Assembly (NCBI GenBank): GCA_016195965.1 | Contig: JACPYR010000066.1 | Location: 23,272 to 87,271 of the forward strand | From: Nitrosomonadales bacterium | Lineage (GTDB): Bacteria > Pseudomonadota > Gammaproteobacteria > Burkholderiales > Gallionellaceae | Direction of reading: 5' to 3' | Length of the DNA: 64,000 bases | In this document: positions 38,914-48,917 of the stretch, piece after piece | Numbering within the stretch: position 1 is the first letter of the stretch | Layout: each line of letters starts with the position of its first letter | The notes under the pieces: model-generated | The model's database searches: none | The model's input: the letters and a program-made list of their open reading frames with translations, nothing else | What the model was told of the DNA's origin: nothing | Translations under genes and position numbers: made by a program

Positions 38914-41151
38914 CTAGCGCAAATTCATCGCATCCTTGATGATTTTCGGGGTAATGAAAACCAGCAGCTCGCTCTTATTATCGATCTTGGATGAGCTACG
39001 GAATAAATAGCCCAGCACCGGGATATCGCCCAGCAAGGGCACTTTATTTTCGCCGGTGCTTTGTATCTGGGAATACACGCCACCGATCACCACCGTGCCG
39101 CCATTTTCCACCAACACCTGGGTGGTGACCTTGTTGGTATCGATGCTGGGCACGCCCGCATACAAGGTGCCAACCGAATCTTTATTCACCTTGATGTCCA
39201 TGATGACATTGTCGTCCGGGGTGATCTGCGGCTTGACCGACAGGCTCAACGCCGCAGTCTTGAACGCCACGTTGGTCGCACCGCTGCTGCTGGCCTGCTG
39301 GTATGGCACTTCGGTGCCGGTCGCGATCGTGGCCTCGGTCTGGTCCGAGGTGACCACGCGCGGACTGGAAATCACCTTGCCCTTACTGTCGGTTTCAAGA
39401 GCGGTCAATTCCACAGACAGTAATTTGCTCATCGAACTGTTGAATAACAGCATCGAGAATGCGCCCGCCGTACCGGCAGAGGGCAGGTTTACATTGGGCG
39501 TATTCGCGTTCGCAGTGTAGGTGCCATTTACCGTACCGGTCAGCGGGTTAATATTCCCACCCGAAGCCACGATCTGATTGGCGCCGATATTTCCATTGAT
39601 ATTGGTGCCATTCACCTTAAAGGTATCGAGCGAGTTGTAGCCCAGACGCACGCCCAGATTCTTGCCGAATTTGTCCGACGCCTCGACCACGCGCGCCTCT
39701 ATCATCACCTGGCGCACCGGCACATCGATCTTCTTGATCAGTTTGCGCGCCTCTTCGAGACGTGTCGCGGTATCCTGAATAAACACGGTGTTGGTGCGCT
39801 GATCCACGACCGCACTGCCGCGCTTGGAAAGCATGCGCTGCTTGTCATCGGTCAACAACGCCGCTACGGCAGCGCCTTTCTGATAGCTCAACTGGAAGCT
39901 TTCGGTGCGCAATTCCTCCAATTCGGCGATTTCCTGGTGCGAGGACAAGTCTATCTTTTCCTTGGCGGCAATCTCTTCGCGCGGCGCCACCTGGATCACG
40001 TTGCCGCTCTTGCGCATGTCCAGGCCTCGGCTTTGCAGAATGATGTCGAAAGCCTGATCCCAAGGCACATCCTTCAAACGCAGGGTCAGATTGCCGCTCA
40101 CGGTATCGCTGATCACCATATTGGTTTCGGTAAAGTCGGCGATCACGTTCAGCGCTTCGCGCACGTCGATCTTCTGGAAATTCAGCGTCAGTTTTTCGCC
40201 GGTATAGTTGCCTTTTCCTCCCCTGCCCAGCTTGTCAGGATCAACGGTAACGGGTTTCACTTCGACGATAAATTTGTTGTCGGTTTGATAGGCCGCGTGC
40301 TCCCAGGTGCCTTTGGGCTCGATCACCATGCGCACGTTGTCCCCCTGCACAAAGGTGTCCACCCCCTGCACCGGCGTTGCAAAATCTGCCACGTCCAGTT
40401 TGCGCTGCAAATTACGCGGTAGATTGGTTTTCAGGAAATCGACGATCAGCGTGGTGCCCTGCTGGCGTATGTCGATGCCCACACCCGGATCGGAAAGATC
40501 AACCTGGATGCGCCCTTCGCCATTTTTGCCACGGCGAAAATCGATATCGCGCAAATCGTGTTTTTGCGTGCCCTGTTTGGCCTCTGCGAAGCGCGAGGTG
40601 CTGCTGACCGCCGCCACGTCGGCGGACTTGCCATGCAAGGTAATCAGCAGATTATTGCCGTCCACCTTGGTATCGTAAGTCAACATTTGCTGGAGATTAG
40701 CCACCAGTCTGGTGCGGTTGCCGGCCTGGACAATATTGGCGCTGCGCAAATCGCCTTCGGTGAACTCCTGCAACGTTTTACCCAGGCCATTTGCGGTATT
40801 GGGGAAATCAAAAGCGATGCGCGGCGGGGTATTAATCGCAAATCCGGCGGGCTGATTTGCCAGCGGCTGCGCCAGTTCGACCTTGATGATCGTCACTCCA
40901 CTACCGGTGCTGACGCTCAGCCCGGTGATGCTGTTTTGCGCATCGGCCCAAGCCTGCGCGCCCGATACACCGAACGCGGCAAGCAGACCCAGCACGCTCA
41001 GTACATTTTGCACACCGTTCCGGAACGTACGCACGCATGACGCCAAGAGCGCAACAACCGCCGTAGCCAAGCTCGGAATATTCCGACCTGCCGCTTGCGG
41101 ATAAGCCCGCCCGAAGAACGAATCGATAGCAGTGTTAGTAAGCTGTTTCAT
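38914..41151 (-). CDS. pilQ: Type IV pilus secretin PilQ
   Basis: It forms the outer-membrane channel for the type IV pilus. The 745-residue protein (ATG 41151, GGGAG Shine-Dalgarno) has an export signal, AMIN domains (NSITGLSVSTGSGVTIIKVE, IDFRRGKNGEGRIQVDLSD), an STN domain (LTLNFQKIDVREALNVIADF), N0/NHN parts and a C-terminal secretin domain (VEASDKFGKNLGVRLGYNS, GGTVVIGGVYSQ, VPLLGDIPVLGYLFR). It is the last gene of pilMNOPQ. Confidence 0.97.
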   Translation of the reverse strand: MKQLTNTAIDSFFGRAYPQAAGRNIPSLATAVVALLASCVRTFRNGVQNVLSVLGLLAAFGVSGAQAWADAQNSITGLSVSTGSGVTIIKVELAQPLANQPAGFAINTPPRIAFDFPNTANGLGKTLQEFTEGDLRSANIVQAGNRTRLVANLQQMLTYDTKVDGNNLLITLHGKSADVAAVSSTSRFAEAKQGTQKHDLRDIDFRRGKNGEGRIQVDLSDPGVGIDIRQQGTTLIVDFLKTNLPRNLQRKLDVADFATPVQGVDTFVQGDNVRMVIEPKGTWEHAAYQTDNKFIVEVKPVTVDPDKLGRGGKGNYTGEKLTLNFQKIDVREALNVIADFTETNMVISDTVSGNLTLRLKDVPWDQAFDIILQSRGLDMRKSGNVIQVAPREEIAAKEKIDLSSHQEIAELEELRTESFQLSYQKGAAVAALLTDDKQRMLSKRGSAVVDQRTNTVFIQDTATRLEEARKLIKKIDVPVRQVMIEARVVEASDKFGKNLGVRLGYNSLDTFKVNGTNINGNIGANQIVASGGNINPLTGTVNGTYTANANTPNVNLPSAGTAGAFSMLLFNSSMSKLLSVELTALETDSKGKVISSPRVVTSDQTEATIATGTEVPYQQASSSGATNVAFKTAALSLSVKPQITPDDNVIMDIKVNKDSVGTLYAGVPSIDTNKVTTQVLVENGGTVVIGGVYSQIQSTGENKVPLLGDIPVLGYLFRSSSKIDNKSELLVFITPKIIKDAMNLR

Positions 41152-41164
41152 TATTTGCTCCCAA

Positions 41165-41674
41165 TCATTCAATTAATTGCAGGCTGCTCATACGCTCAGT
41201 CCAGTCACCCGCGCTGTCTTGAACCATTTCTTTTATTTTGACTTCCGTATCGGTCACTTCCTTGATCAAGCCAAAGTTAATGCCGACATGATTGCCGGCC
41301 TTAACGCGATACAGCTTGCCGTCGGTGGCGCGTATCACCGCATAACCCACTTTATCGCGATAGAGGTAGCCCACCATTTTGAGGCTTTCGAGCGGAAATT
41401 CTTCCAGAGCTTCCTTCGGTCGCTCCATATCCGGTTGATTGATACCGGTGCCGCCACCGGGACGCTGTTCGGGTTTGCGCGGCTTATAAGGATCCGGCAA
41501 ACCCTTCTCGTTGTTGTACGCAAAATATTCATAGGGCTTCACCTCGGGAGGCGGCTCTATTTTGCCGCGCATATCCGCGCCGGAATTTTTAACGAAATCA
41601 CGCAAGTCCTGGAATTCCTCGCCGCCGCAACCGGACAGCAATATTGAAACAAGCGCCAAGTGAATGAGCCTCAT
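41165..41674 (-). CDS. pilP: Type IV pilus lipoprotein PilP
   Basis: The 169-residue lipoprotein has the lipobox VSILLSGCGGEE, a Pro/Lys-rich linker, and the C-terminal HR domain (LESLKMVGYLYRDKVGYAVI, LYRVKAGNHVGINFG). PilP links PilNO in the inner membrane to the secretin. It is directly adjacent to pilO and stops 13 bp before pilQ. Confidence 0.95.
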   Translation of the reverse strand: MRLIHLALVSILLSGCGGEEFQDLRDFVKNSGADMRGKIEPPPEVKPYEYFAYNNEKGLPDPYKPRKPEQRPGGGTGINQPDMERPKEALEEFPLESLKMVGYLYRDKVGYAVIRATDGKLYRVKAGNHVGINFGLIKEVTDTEVKIKEMVQDSAGDWTERMSSLQLIE

Positions 41675-42316
41675 TTATTTCGCTCCCGCCGGTTTGGCTG
41701 CTTTCTTCTGCGCGGCCACTTCCGTGTCATCCAGATAACGGAAAGTCTTCGCGATCGCATCCATGGACAACCCGCCGCCCACCGGAGTTATCGATATGTC
41801 ATTGAGCGTAACGATACGCGGCAACATCGCTATATCGCTGGCAAATTTGCCGATGTCATCGTAATTGCCCGTGACCCTGATGGTGATAGGCTGCTCGGCG
41901 AACGCCCCGTTCATCGTTTCTCCAGCCGGGCGAAACAGCTCGAACTGCAGTCCGCGCCCCAGACCCGCCTGGTTAATATCGGTCAACAGCGCATCCATTT
42001 CCGATTTGCTGGGCAACTGCTTGAGCAACGCGCCAAATGATTCCTGAGTTTCGGTCAGTTGCTTCTTGATCAAGTCCAGATTAATCGCCTGCCTCTTTTT
42101 GCTCAGGAAGGTTTCCTTCAACTGCCCTTCCTCTTCTTTAACTTTGTTCAAGGTTTCCCATTGATCCTGCCAGAGCAGCACTGCCCCGCCAGCCACGACA
42201 GCGACAAACATCACTATGAACGCAAGAATTTTTGCCAGCCAAGGCCACGCACCCGGTGTTTTCGGGTTGAGGCTCTTCAGGTCAGAAAATTCTTTTTTAA
42301 GGCCTTCTAAGTTCAT
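41675..42316 (-). CDS. pilO: Type IV pilus inner-membrane protein PilO
   Basis: The 213-residue protein has one N-terminal TM helix (ILAFIVMFVAVVAGGAVLLW), a coiled-coil (EEGQLKETFLSKKRQAINLD) and a ferredoxin-like fold. PilO heterodimerises with PilN in the pilus alignment complex. It carries the usual extended C-terminal tail rich in Lys and Ala. Confidence 0.95.
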   Translation of the reverse strand: MNLEGLKKEFSDLKSLNPKTPGAWPWLAKILAFIVMFVAVVAGGAVLLWQDQWETLNKVKEEEGQLKETFLSKKRQAINLDLIKKQLTETQESFGALLKQLPSKSEMDALLTDINQAGLGRGLQFELFRPAGETMNGAFAEQPITIRVTGNYDDIGKFASDIAMLPRIVTLNDISITPVGGGLSMDAIAKTFRYLDDTEVAAQKKAAKPAGAK

Positions 42317-42324
42317 CGTGACAC

Positions 42325-42906
42325 CTACTTCTTGGCGCCAGCAGGCTTGGCAGGCGTGCCATCCTGCGGCTTGGTCAAATTGAAATTCAGCGTAAACTCG
42401 CTGATACGGCTCCCGCCTGCAGTGACCGCGTGGATCTCCACCAAAGCGGGCGAATCCAGCCAGGGTGAATCCTCAACCGCACGCATCAGTGTAGAAATAC
42501 GGGCGTTGGATTGAGCATAGCCAACCAGGTTGATTTTGGTGCCGGTCTGTTTGAGCGTCTTGAGATATACCCCGTCCGGCAGGATGCGCAGCATTTGATC
42601 CAGCAGATGCACCACATCCGAACGCGTACTCTGCAAGCCTTCCACAACATTCTTCCGGGCCAGCAGGGCCTGGGTTTGCTCGCGAAGTTTTTTAATCTCC
42701 TCGATTTGCTTGTCCAGCACTGCGGTTTCCTGCTTCAGGTATTCATTGCGCCGTTCCTGATAGGAAATCTGGCTGTTGATTGCAACCTGCACGGTTCCCA
42801 CCAGCAAACCGGCCAAGGCCAGAGAAATGACGCTGAGCGCGATAAATTGAATTTGGCGGGCGCGGCGCTTTTCAGCGCGATGCGGCAATAGGTTTATGCG
42901 TATCAC
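42325..42906 (-). CDS. pilN: Type IV pilus inner-membrane protein PilN
   Basis: The 193-residue protein starts MIRINLLPHRAEKRRARQIQ, the conserved motif bound by PilM. A TM helix (LSVISLALAGLLVGTVQV), a coiled-coil and a small C-terminal domain follow. It overlaps pilM by 4 bp (ATGA type) and partners PilO. Confidence 0.96.
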   Translation of the reverse strand: MIRINLLPHRAEKRRARQIQFIALSVISLALAGLLVGTVQVAINSQISYQERRNEYLKQETAVLDKQIEEIKKLREQTQALLARKNVVEGLQSTRSDVVHLLDQMLRILPDGVYLKTLKQTGTKINLVGYAQSNARISTLMRAVEDSPWLDSPALVEIHAVTAGGSRISEFTLNFNLTKPQDGTPAKPAGAKK

Positions 42907-44006
42907 GATGGGTCAAACCTCCGCATAGCCAAGCCGCACGCAATAATCAGCGACGGGGCATCGGCCTGTAATTGGCGCGGCTTGATCCGGCTCGATAGCG
43001 ACATCATCGCAAACGGGTTCGCCACCATGGTGCTTACCTGCGTCCGCGTCGCCACCGCGTCATCCAGACCGGGCAATGCCGCACAACCGCCCGCCAACAC
43101 GATGTAATCCACTTCGTGGTATTGCGTGGAGGTGAAGAAAAACTGCAGCGCACGGGCAATCTCCGCCACAACCGTCTCACGGAAAGGCGATAGAACATCG
43201 CTTTCGTAATTATCCGGCAATCCGCCATTGCGCTTGGCCGATTCTGCCTCCGTGGCGGACAGTCCAAATACCCCCTGTATTTGCCGAGTCAATTGCTCAC
43301 CGCCCACCTGCTGGTCCCTGGAGTAGACCGATTGCCCATTGCGCAGCACGTTTACGTTCATCACGTTAGCGCCTATATCTATCAGTGCCACGCATTTATC
43401 TACCGCCTCATCGGGGAGCTGCGCGCGTATCTGCTCAAAAGCCGTTTCAGCCGCATAAGGTTCGACATCCATCACCACCACCTTCAACCCGCAGGCTTGG
43501 GCCGCAGCGACACGATCCTCCACATTCGCCTTGCGGGATGCGGCCAATAATATCTCCAACTCTTCGGTATTTTCCGGGGAATGGCCGATCACCTGAAAAT
43601 CCAGGTTCACCTCTTCCAGCGCAAAAGGGATGTACTGATTCGCTTCAGACTCGACCTGATATTCCAGATCTTCCTCACGCAATCCCGCAGGCAATAATAT
43701 TTTTTTGGTAATGACCGCCGCCGCAGGCAACGCCAGGCTTACGTTTTTGATACGCGTGCCCATACGCTTCCAGGCACTATGCATGCATTCGGAAACGGCC
43801 TCAAGGTTGTTGATGTTGCCATCCGTGATGGCATCTTTAGGCAGCAGTTCGATCGCGTAACGCTCAATCGTGTAACTTCCCTTTTTTTTGGGCAGCTCGC
43901 TCAACTCGACCATCTTTATAGAAGACGCGCTGATATCCACGCCTATCAGAGGTGGTGTTTTAGCCCACAAAAAATCCAGCGGGATGTCAAAATTCACTTT
44001 AAGCAT
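42903..44006 (-). CDS. pilM: Type IV pilus assembly ATPase-like protein PilM
   Basis: The 367-residue actin-like protein (ATG 44006) has the nucleotide-binding loops LIGVDISASSIKMVEL, ALIDIGANVMNVNVL and IVLAGGCAALPGLDDAV. It binds the cytoplasmic N-terminus of PilN. It is first in pilMNOPQ, divergent from ponA, the usual arrangement in beta- and gammaproteobacteria. Confidence 0.96.
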   Translation of the reverse strand: MLKVNFDIPLDFLWAKTPPLIGVDISASSIKMVELSELPKKKGSYTIERYAIELLPKDAITDGNINNLEAVSECMHSAWKRMGTRIKNVSLALPAAAVITKKILLPAGLREEDLEYQVESEANQYIPFALEEVNLDFQVIGHSPENTEELEILLAASRKANVEDRVAAAQACGLKVVVMDVEPYAAETAFEQIRAQLPDEAVDKCVALIDIGANVMNVNVLRNGQSVYSRDQQVGGEQLTRQIQGVFGLSATEAESAKRNGGLPDNYESDVLSPFRETVVAEIARALQFFFTSTQYHEVDYIVLAGGCAALPGLDDAVATRTQVSTMVANPFAMMSLSSRIKPRQLQADAPSLIIACGLAMRRFDPS

Positions 44007-44108
44007 TGACTGGTTAGCGCTCTCTTTGTACAAACTGGTTTAAATCCTAGCAATAACTATAAATCATGTAAAGCTATTTTTTAAGGATATTTATATCCAC
44101 AGAGCCGA

Positions 44109-44114
44109 TATAAT
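44109..44114 (+). promoter_or_regulatory. -10 box of the ponA promoter
   Basis: A perfect TATAAT lies 43 bp before the ponA start. The -35 region is not clear. The same 150-bp divergent region must hold the pilM promoter. Confidence 0.5.
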
Positions 44115-44157
44115 TCCGTGCACAATACCACTGTTATTTATTTGAGAACAATTGTAC

Positions 44158-46470
44158 ATGCCTTCCCGTCGCTGGCTGCTCCCTACACTGATCGCTTTAA
44201 CCTTCTTTTTACTGCCAACCATCTTGCTTGGTTTGGCCGCATTGCTGGCCTATCCAACCCTACCTTCGCTGGAAGTGCTTACCGACTATCGCCCCAAGAT
44301 TCCACTTCGCATTTATAGTGCCGATGGTGCATTGCTCGGTGAATTTGGCGAAGAACGCCGCGCTCTGGTCAAGATTTCCGAAGTCCCGGATGTGATGAGG
44401 CAAGCCATTCTTGCCGCCGAAGACGACCGCTTCTATGAACACGGCGGCGTAGATTATCTTGGAGTTATCCGGGCTGCCATCTCCAATTTCACTTCAGGCA
44501 ACGCCAAACAAGGCGCCAGCACAATCACGATGCAGGTGGCGCGAAACTTCTTTCTTACCAAAGAAAAGACCTTGACGCGCAAGTTCAACGAAGTGCTGCT
44601 CACCTTCAAAATTGAACACAGCTTAAGCAAAGACGATATTTTGCAGCTTTATATCAACCAGATTTATCTGGGCCAGCGCGCTTATGGTTTTGCCGCAGCC
44701 GCCCAGGTTTATTTTGGCAAACCGCTGGGCCAGGTTTCAGTCGCCGAAGCCGCCATGCTGGCCGGACTACCCAAAGCCCCCTCATCCTATAACCCTGTCG
44801 TCAACCCCAAGCGTGCCAAACTTCGCCAGCTTTACGTCCTGCGTCGCATGCATGAATTAAAGTTCATCACCGATGAACAGTTCCAACTCGCACAACAACA
44901 ACCTATAGTGGCCTTGCGCGGCAGCCAGGAATTTGGCACCAAATCGGATTACCTCGCGGAAATGGTCCGTCAAGCGGTGTTTGATAAATATCAGGAGGAC
45001 ACCTACACGCAAGGCTTCAAGGTTTACACCACGATACGACAACAGGACCAGCTGGCCGCTTATCACGCGGTCCGCGCTGGTGTGTTGGAATACGATCATC
45101 GCCAGGGCTACCGCGGCCCCGAGGGCTTTGTTAATTTGCACAAGGACACAGGCAACACCGAGCAATTGGACGAAGCACTGCAAGAGGTAAACGACAGCGA
45201 CGATCTGATTCCCGCTGTCGTTCTGGAAGCCGGCCCAAAATTGCTCAAGGCTTATTGCAAGGGCGGCGAGCTTGCTGAAGTCAGCGGTGATGCTTTGCTT
45301 TTCGCCGAAGCGGCACTCACCAAGAAAGTTGCCCTGAACCAGCGCATCAATGTCGGCTCCATCATTCGGCTGCGCAAGGATGACAAAGGTGTCTGGCAAA
45401 TCGGCCAGCTGCCGCTGGTCGAGGCGGCCTTCGTCTCAGGCGATCCGCGCACCGGAGCCGTGTACTCGCTGGTAGGCGGTTTCGATTTCGATCGCAATCA
45501 GTTTAACCACGTCACCCAGGCTTGGCGGCAACCTGGGTCAAGCTTCAAGCCCTTCGTTTATTCTGCTGCCTTGGAAAAAGGCTTCACCCCGGCGACCGTG
45601 ATCAATGACGCGCCTTTGATTTTTGACGCGGAACAAACCGGCAATGAACCATGGGAACCGAAAAATTACGATGGCAAATTCGAGGGTCCGATGCGCATGC
45701 GCCAGGCTTTGATCAAATCAAAAAATCTGGTTTCGATCCGCATTTTGCAGTCCATCACGCCTCAATACGCTAAGGATTACATCAGCAATTTTGGCTTCGA
45801 TGCCACCAAATATCCGGCCTACCTGACTATGGCCCTGGGCGCCGGGTCGGTGACCCCCATGCAAATGTTGAGCGGTTATTCGGTGTTCGCCAATGGCGGC
45901 TTTCTTGTTGCCCCATATTTTATTGACCGCATCGAGGATGCTCACGGCACGGTGCTCAGCAAAACTGTTCCTGAAGTAGCTGGAAGCGGCGCAAAGCAAG
46001 TCATCGATGTGCGCAATGCCTACACGATGGTCAGCATGATGCAGGATGTCGTCAAACACGGCACGGCATTTCGCGCAATGCAGCTTGGGCGTCAAGACCT
46101 GGCGGGCAAAACCGGCACTACCAACGATTCGATCGACGCCTGGTTTTGCGGCTTTCATCCAACCGTGGTCGGCATCTCCTGGATGGGCTATGACCAGCCG
46201 CGCACCTTGGGCGACAAGGAGACGGGCGGCGGCGTGGCGCTGCCAATATGGATGGGCTATATGGAGAAGGTATTGAAGGATGTTCCAGAAGCCGTTTATA
46301 CGATGCCCGACAATATGGTTGCGGTGCACATTAATGAAGATGGGTATCGAGATGACAGCAGCCCCAGGGTCGAATATTTTTATCAGGAAAATGTTCCAGC
46401 CGAACATGCCCTGCCGACACCCAACGAGGAAACCAAGCCGACTGATGCAATCAAAGACCAGTTGCTCTGA
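44158..46470 (+). CDS. mrcA: Penicillin-binding protein 1A (bifunctional transglycosylase/transpeptidase)
   Basis: The 770-residue class A PBP has an N-terminal TM helix, a GT51 glycosyltransferase domain (AILAAEDDRFYEHGGVDYLG, QGASTITMQVARNFFLTKEK, GQRAYGFAAAAQVYFGK), an OB-like insert, and a transpeptidase domain with catalytic SSFK (RQPGSSFKPFVYS), SKN in KSKNLVSI and KTGTT in AGKTGTTNDS. It polymerises and crosslinks peptidoglycan. ATG 44158 is preferred to the TTG two codons upstream. It is divergent from pilM. ponA is a synonym. Confidence 0.97.
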   Translation: MPSRRWLLPTLIALTFFLLPTILLGLAALLAYPTLPSLEVLTDYRPKIPLRIYSADGALLGEFGEERRALVKISEVPDVMRQAILAAEDDRFYEHGGVDYLGVIRAAISNFTSGNAKQGASTITMQVARNFFLTKEKTLTRKFNEVLLTFKIEHSLSKDDILQLYINQIYLGQRAYGFAAAAQVYFGKPLGQVSVAEAAMLAGLPKAPSSYNPVVNPKRAKLRQLYVLRRMHELKFITDEQFQLAQQQPIVALRGSQEFGTKSDYLAEMVRQAVFDKYQEDTYTQGFKVYTTIRQQDQLAAYHAVRAGVLEYDHRQGYRGPEGFVNLHKDTGNTEQLDEALQEVNDSDDLIPAVVLEAGPKLLKAYCKGGELAEVSGDALLFAEAALTKKVALNQRINVGSIIRLRKDDKGVWQIGQLPLVEAAFVSGDPRTGAVYSLVGGFDFDRNQFNHVTQAWRQPGSSFKPFVYSAALEKGFTPATVINDAPLIFDAEQTGNEPWEPKNYDGKFEGPMRMRQALIKSKNLVSIRILQSITPQYAKDYISNFGFDATKYPAYLTMALGAGSVTPMQMLSGYSVFANGGFLVAPYFIDRIEDAHGTVLSKTVPEVAGSGAKQVIDVRNAYTMVSMMQDVVKHGTAFRAMQLGRQDLAGKTGTTNDSIDAWFCGFHPTVVGISWMGYDQPRTLGDKETGGGVALPIWMGYMEKVLKDVPEAVYTMPDNMVAVHINEDGYRDDSSPRVEYFYQENVPAEHALPTPNEETKPTDAIKDQLL

Positions 46471-46473
46471 GCC

Positions 46474-47088
46474 ATGGCAAAAGATCGCTCCCCGCATGTG
46501 AATAGGCGTGACCTGATGCGCGAGCAACTCGCGCATCAGGCCGCCAAATTAATGGCCGAAGATGGCATCACCGACCATGCCTTTGCCAAGCGCAAGGCCG
46601 CACGCCAGATGGGTGCTGCGGACACTCAACATCTGCCCAGCAACCAGGAGGTGGACGAAGCGCTGCACAGCTACCGCGTGCTTTACCAGCAGAATAGCCA
46701 CCCCAATATCTTGCGCCAGTTGCGTGAAGAGGCGCTCACCACCATGAATATGCTGGCCGAGTTTCACCCCTATCTTACCGGCTCGGTATTACGCGGCACC
46801 GCGGGCGAACACTCCGACATCAACCTGATGCTGTTTTCAGATGACGAAAAAGCCGTGCTGCTGTTTCTGCTCAAGCACAAACTAGAATTTGAAGACGGGG
46901 AATGGAAAGTACAGGTCAGCGGACATCAGGAAACTGTGCCGAGTTATACGTTGACCGGAGAGTCGGGCGTACAGACACATATCATTGTGTTACCCGAAAA
47001 TGCCCGACACAGCGGCAGCCGCCATCCGGAGACGCATGCGGATATTGCAGCGGTTGCGAAAATCTTGGGTGAACCAGTATCCAGCTGA
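46474..47088 (+). CDS. Nucleotidyltransferase-like protein of unknown function
   Basis: The 204-residue protein starts 3 bp after the ponA stop and is probably cotranscribed with it. The N-terminal half is helical and basic (VNRRDLMREQLAHQAAKLM, AKRKAARQMG). The C-terminal half has a GSVLRGTAGEHSDINLMLF motif like the hGS...DhD of minimal nucleotidyltransferases, but the second acidic residue is Asn, so metal binding may be weak or lost. Homologues occur in betaproteobacteria near this position. No function is assigned. Confidence 0.65.
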   Translation: MAKDRSPHVNRRDLMREQLAHQAAKLMAEDGITDHAFAKRKAARQMGAADTQHLPSNQEVDEALHSYRVLYQQNSHPNILRQLREEALTTMNMLAEFHPYLTGSVLRGTAGEHSDINLMLFSDDEKAVLLFLLKHKLEFEDGEWKVQVSGHQETVPSYTLTGESGVQTHIIVLPENARHSGSRHPETHADIAAVAKILGEPVSS

Positions 47089-47131
47089 AGGCGAAGTTTG
47101 CGCTCAATCCCGGACACTGAGTCCCCGCGCC

Positions 47132-48157
<1,026 letters not shown>

Positions 48158-48166
48158 TTATTTTTC

Positions 48167-48195
48167 TTGGAACTATTTTAGAGATTGCTTATCTG
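48167..48195 (+). promoter_or_regulatory. Possible promoter of the small-RNA candidate
   Basis: TTGGAA (48167-48172) and TATCTG (48190-48195) have 17-bp spacing, with an AT-rich tract upstream that could act as an UP element. The -10 match is only 3 of 6. Confidence 0.35.
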
Positions 48196-48198
48196 ATG

Positions 48199-48306
48199 AC
48201 GTGAATGATGCGAATCATTCCACGTTTCTCCTCCCTGAGCGTGCGTCTTAACTCCATGTTAAGACTTTGCCCCGGCCTTACTCCCCTTGGTCGGGGCATT
48301 TTTTTA
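48199..48306 (+). ncRNA. Candidate small RNA with C/U-rich loops and intrinsic terminator
   Basis: Between hemB and engB, both on the minus strand, the plus strand shows three stacked hairpins: ACGTG-AATGAT with a GCGA loop (48199-48225), GTCTTAAC/GTTAAGAC (48245-48265), and a 10-bp terminator stem TGCCCCGGCC/GGTCGGGGCA followed by seven T (48268-48305). The single strand TTTCTCCTCCC (48226-48236) and the terminator loop CTCCCCT are anti-Shine-Dalgarno-like. TTGGAA (48167) and TATCTG (48190) are spaced 17 bp. No known RNA family is recognised. Confidence 0.55.
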
Positions 48307-48308
48307 TC

Positions 48309-48917
48309 TTAGTTTTGCTCGAACCACTTGGCGATTACCGCCTCCGCCTCTTCCACCCCCAGCTTTTTCAAGCTGGAAAACAACTGCACGGAACAATGCG
48401 AAAAATGCTCCGACAGATGTAATTTTACACGACTCAGCGTCAATGTTGCTTGTTGCCTGCTGAGTTTATCCGACTTGGTGAGCAGTATATGCACCGGCTT
48501 GCCGGTGGGCGCAAACCAGTCCAGCATATTCTCATCCAGTTCAGTCAATGGGTGGCGTGCATCCATGATCACCACCAGGCCGATCAATTCATCGCGAGTT
48601 TGCAAATACTCACTGAGCAAGGCCTCCCAGTGGCGCTTGCTCTCCGGCGGCACCTTCGCATAGCCGTAACCCGGCAAATCCACCAAAAAATTATTGCCGC
48701 CCGCACTGCTTCCCAGCGAAAAATAATTCAGGTGCTGGGTGCGTCCCGGTGTCTTACTGGTGTAAGCCAGACGCACATGATTCGCCAGCGTGTTGATCGC
48801 GCTCGACTTGCCCGCGTTTGATCGCCCGACGAACGCCACCTCCCTACCGCCATGCTGGGGCAGGTCTTTGATATGATTAACGGTAGTGTAAAACGCCGCT
48901 TGTGAGAACAGCCCCAT
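48309..48917 (-). CDS. engB: Ribosome biogenesis GTP-binding protein EngB (YihA/YsxC)
   Basis: The 202-residue GTPase has G1 [17 protein letters not shown]2 region [12 protein letters not shown]3 [12 protein letters not shown] and G4 [11 protein letters not shown]. It acts in assembly of the large ribosomal subunit and cell division. Its ATG overlaps the hemL stop by one base, so it ends the thiD-thiE-hemL-engB run. Confidence 0.96.
   Translation of the reverse strand: MGLFSQAAFYTTVNHIKDLPQHGGREVAFVGRSNAGKSSAINTLANHVRLAYTSKTPGRTQHLNYFSLGSSAGGNNFLVDLPGYGYAKVPPESKRHWEALLSEYLQTRDELIGLVVIMDARHPLTELDENMLDWFAPTGKPVHILLTKSDKLSRQQATLTLSRVKLHLSEHFSHCSVQLFSSLKKLGVEEAEAVIAKWFEQN

Noticed and set aside
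48268..48305. Terminator of hemB or engB
   Set aside because: The T-run is on the plus strand, whereas both genes are on the minus strand, so it does not end either.
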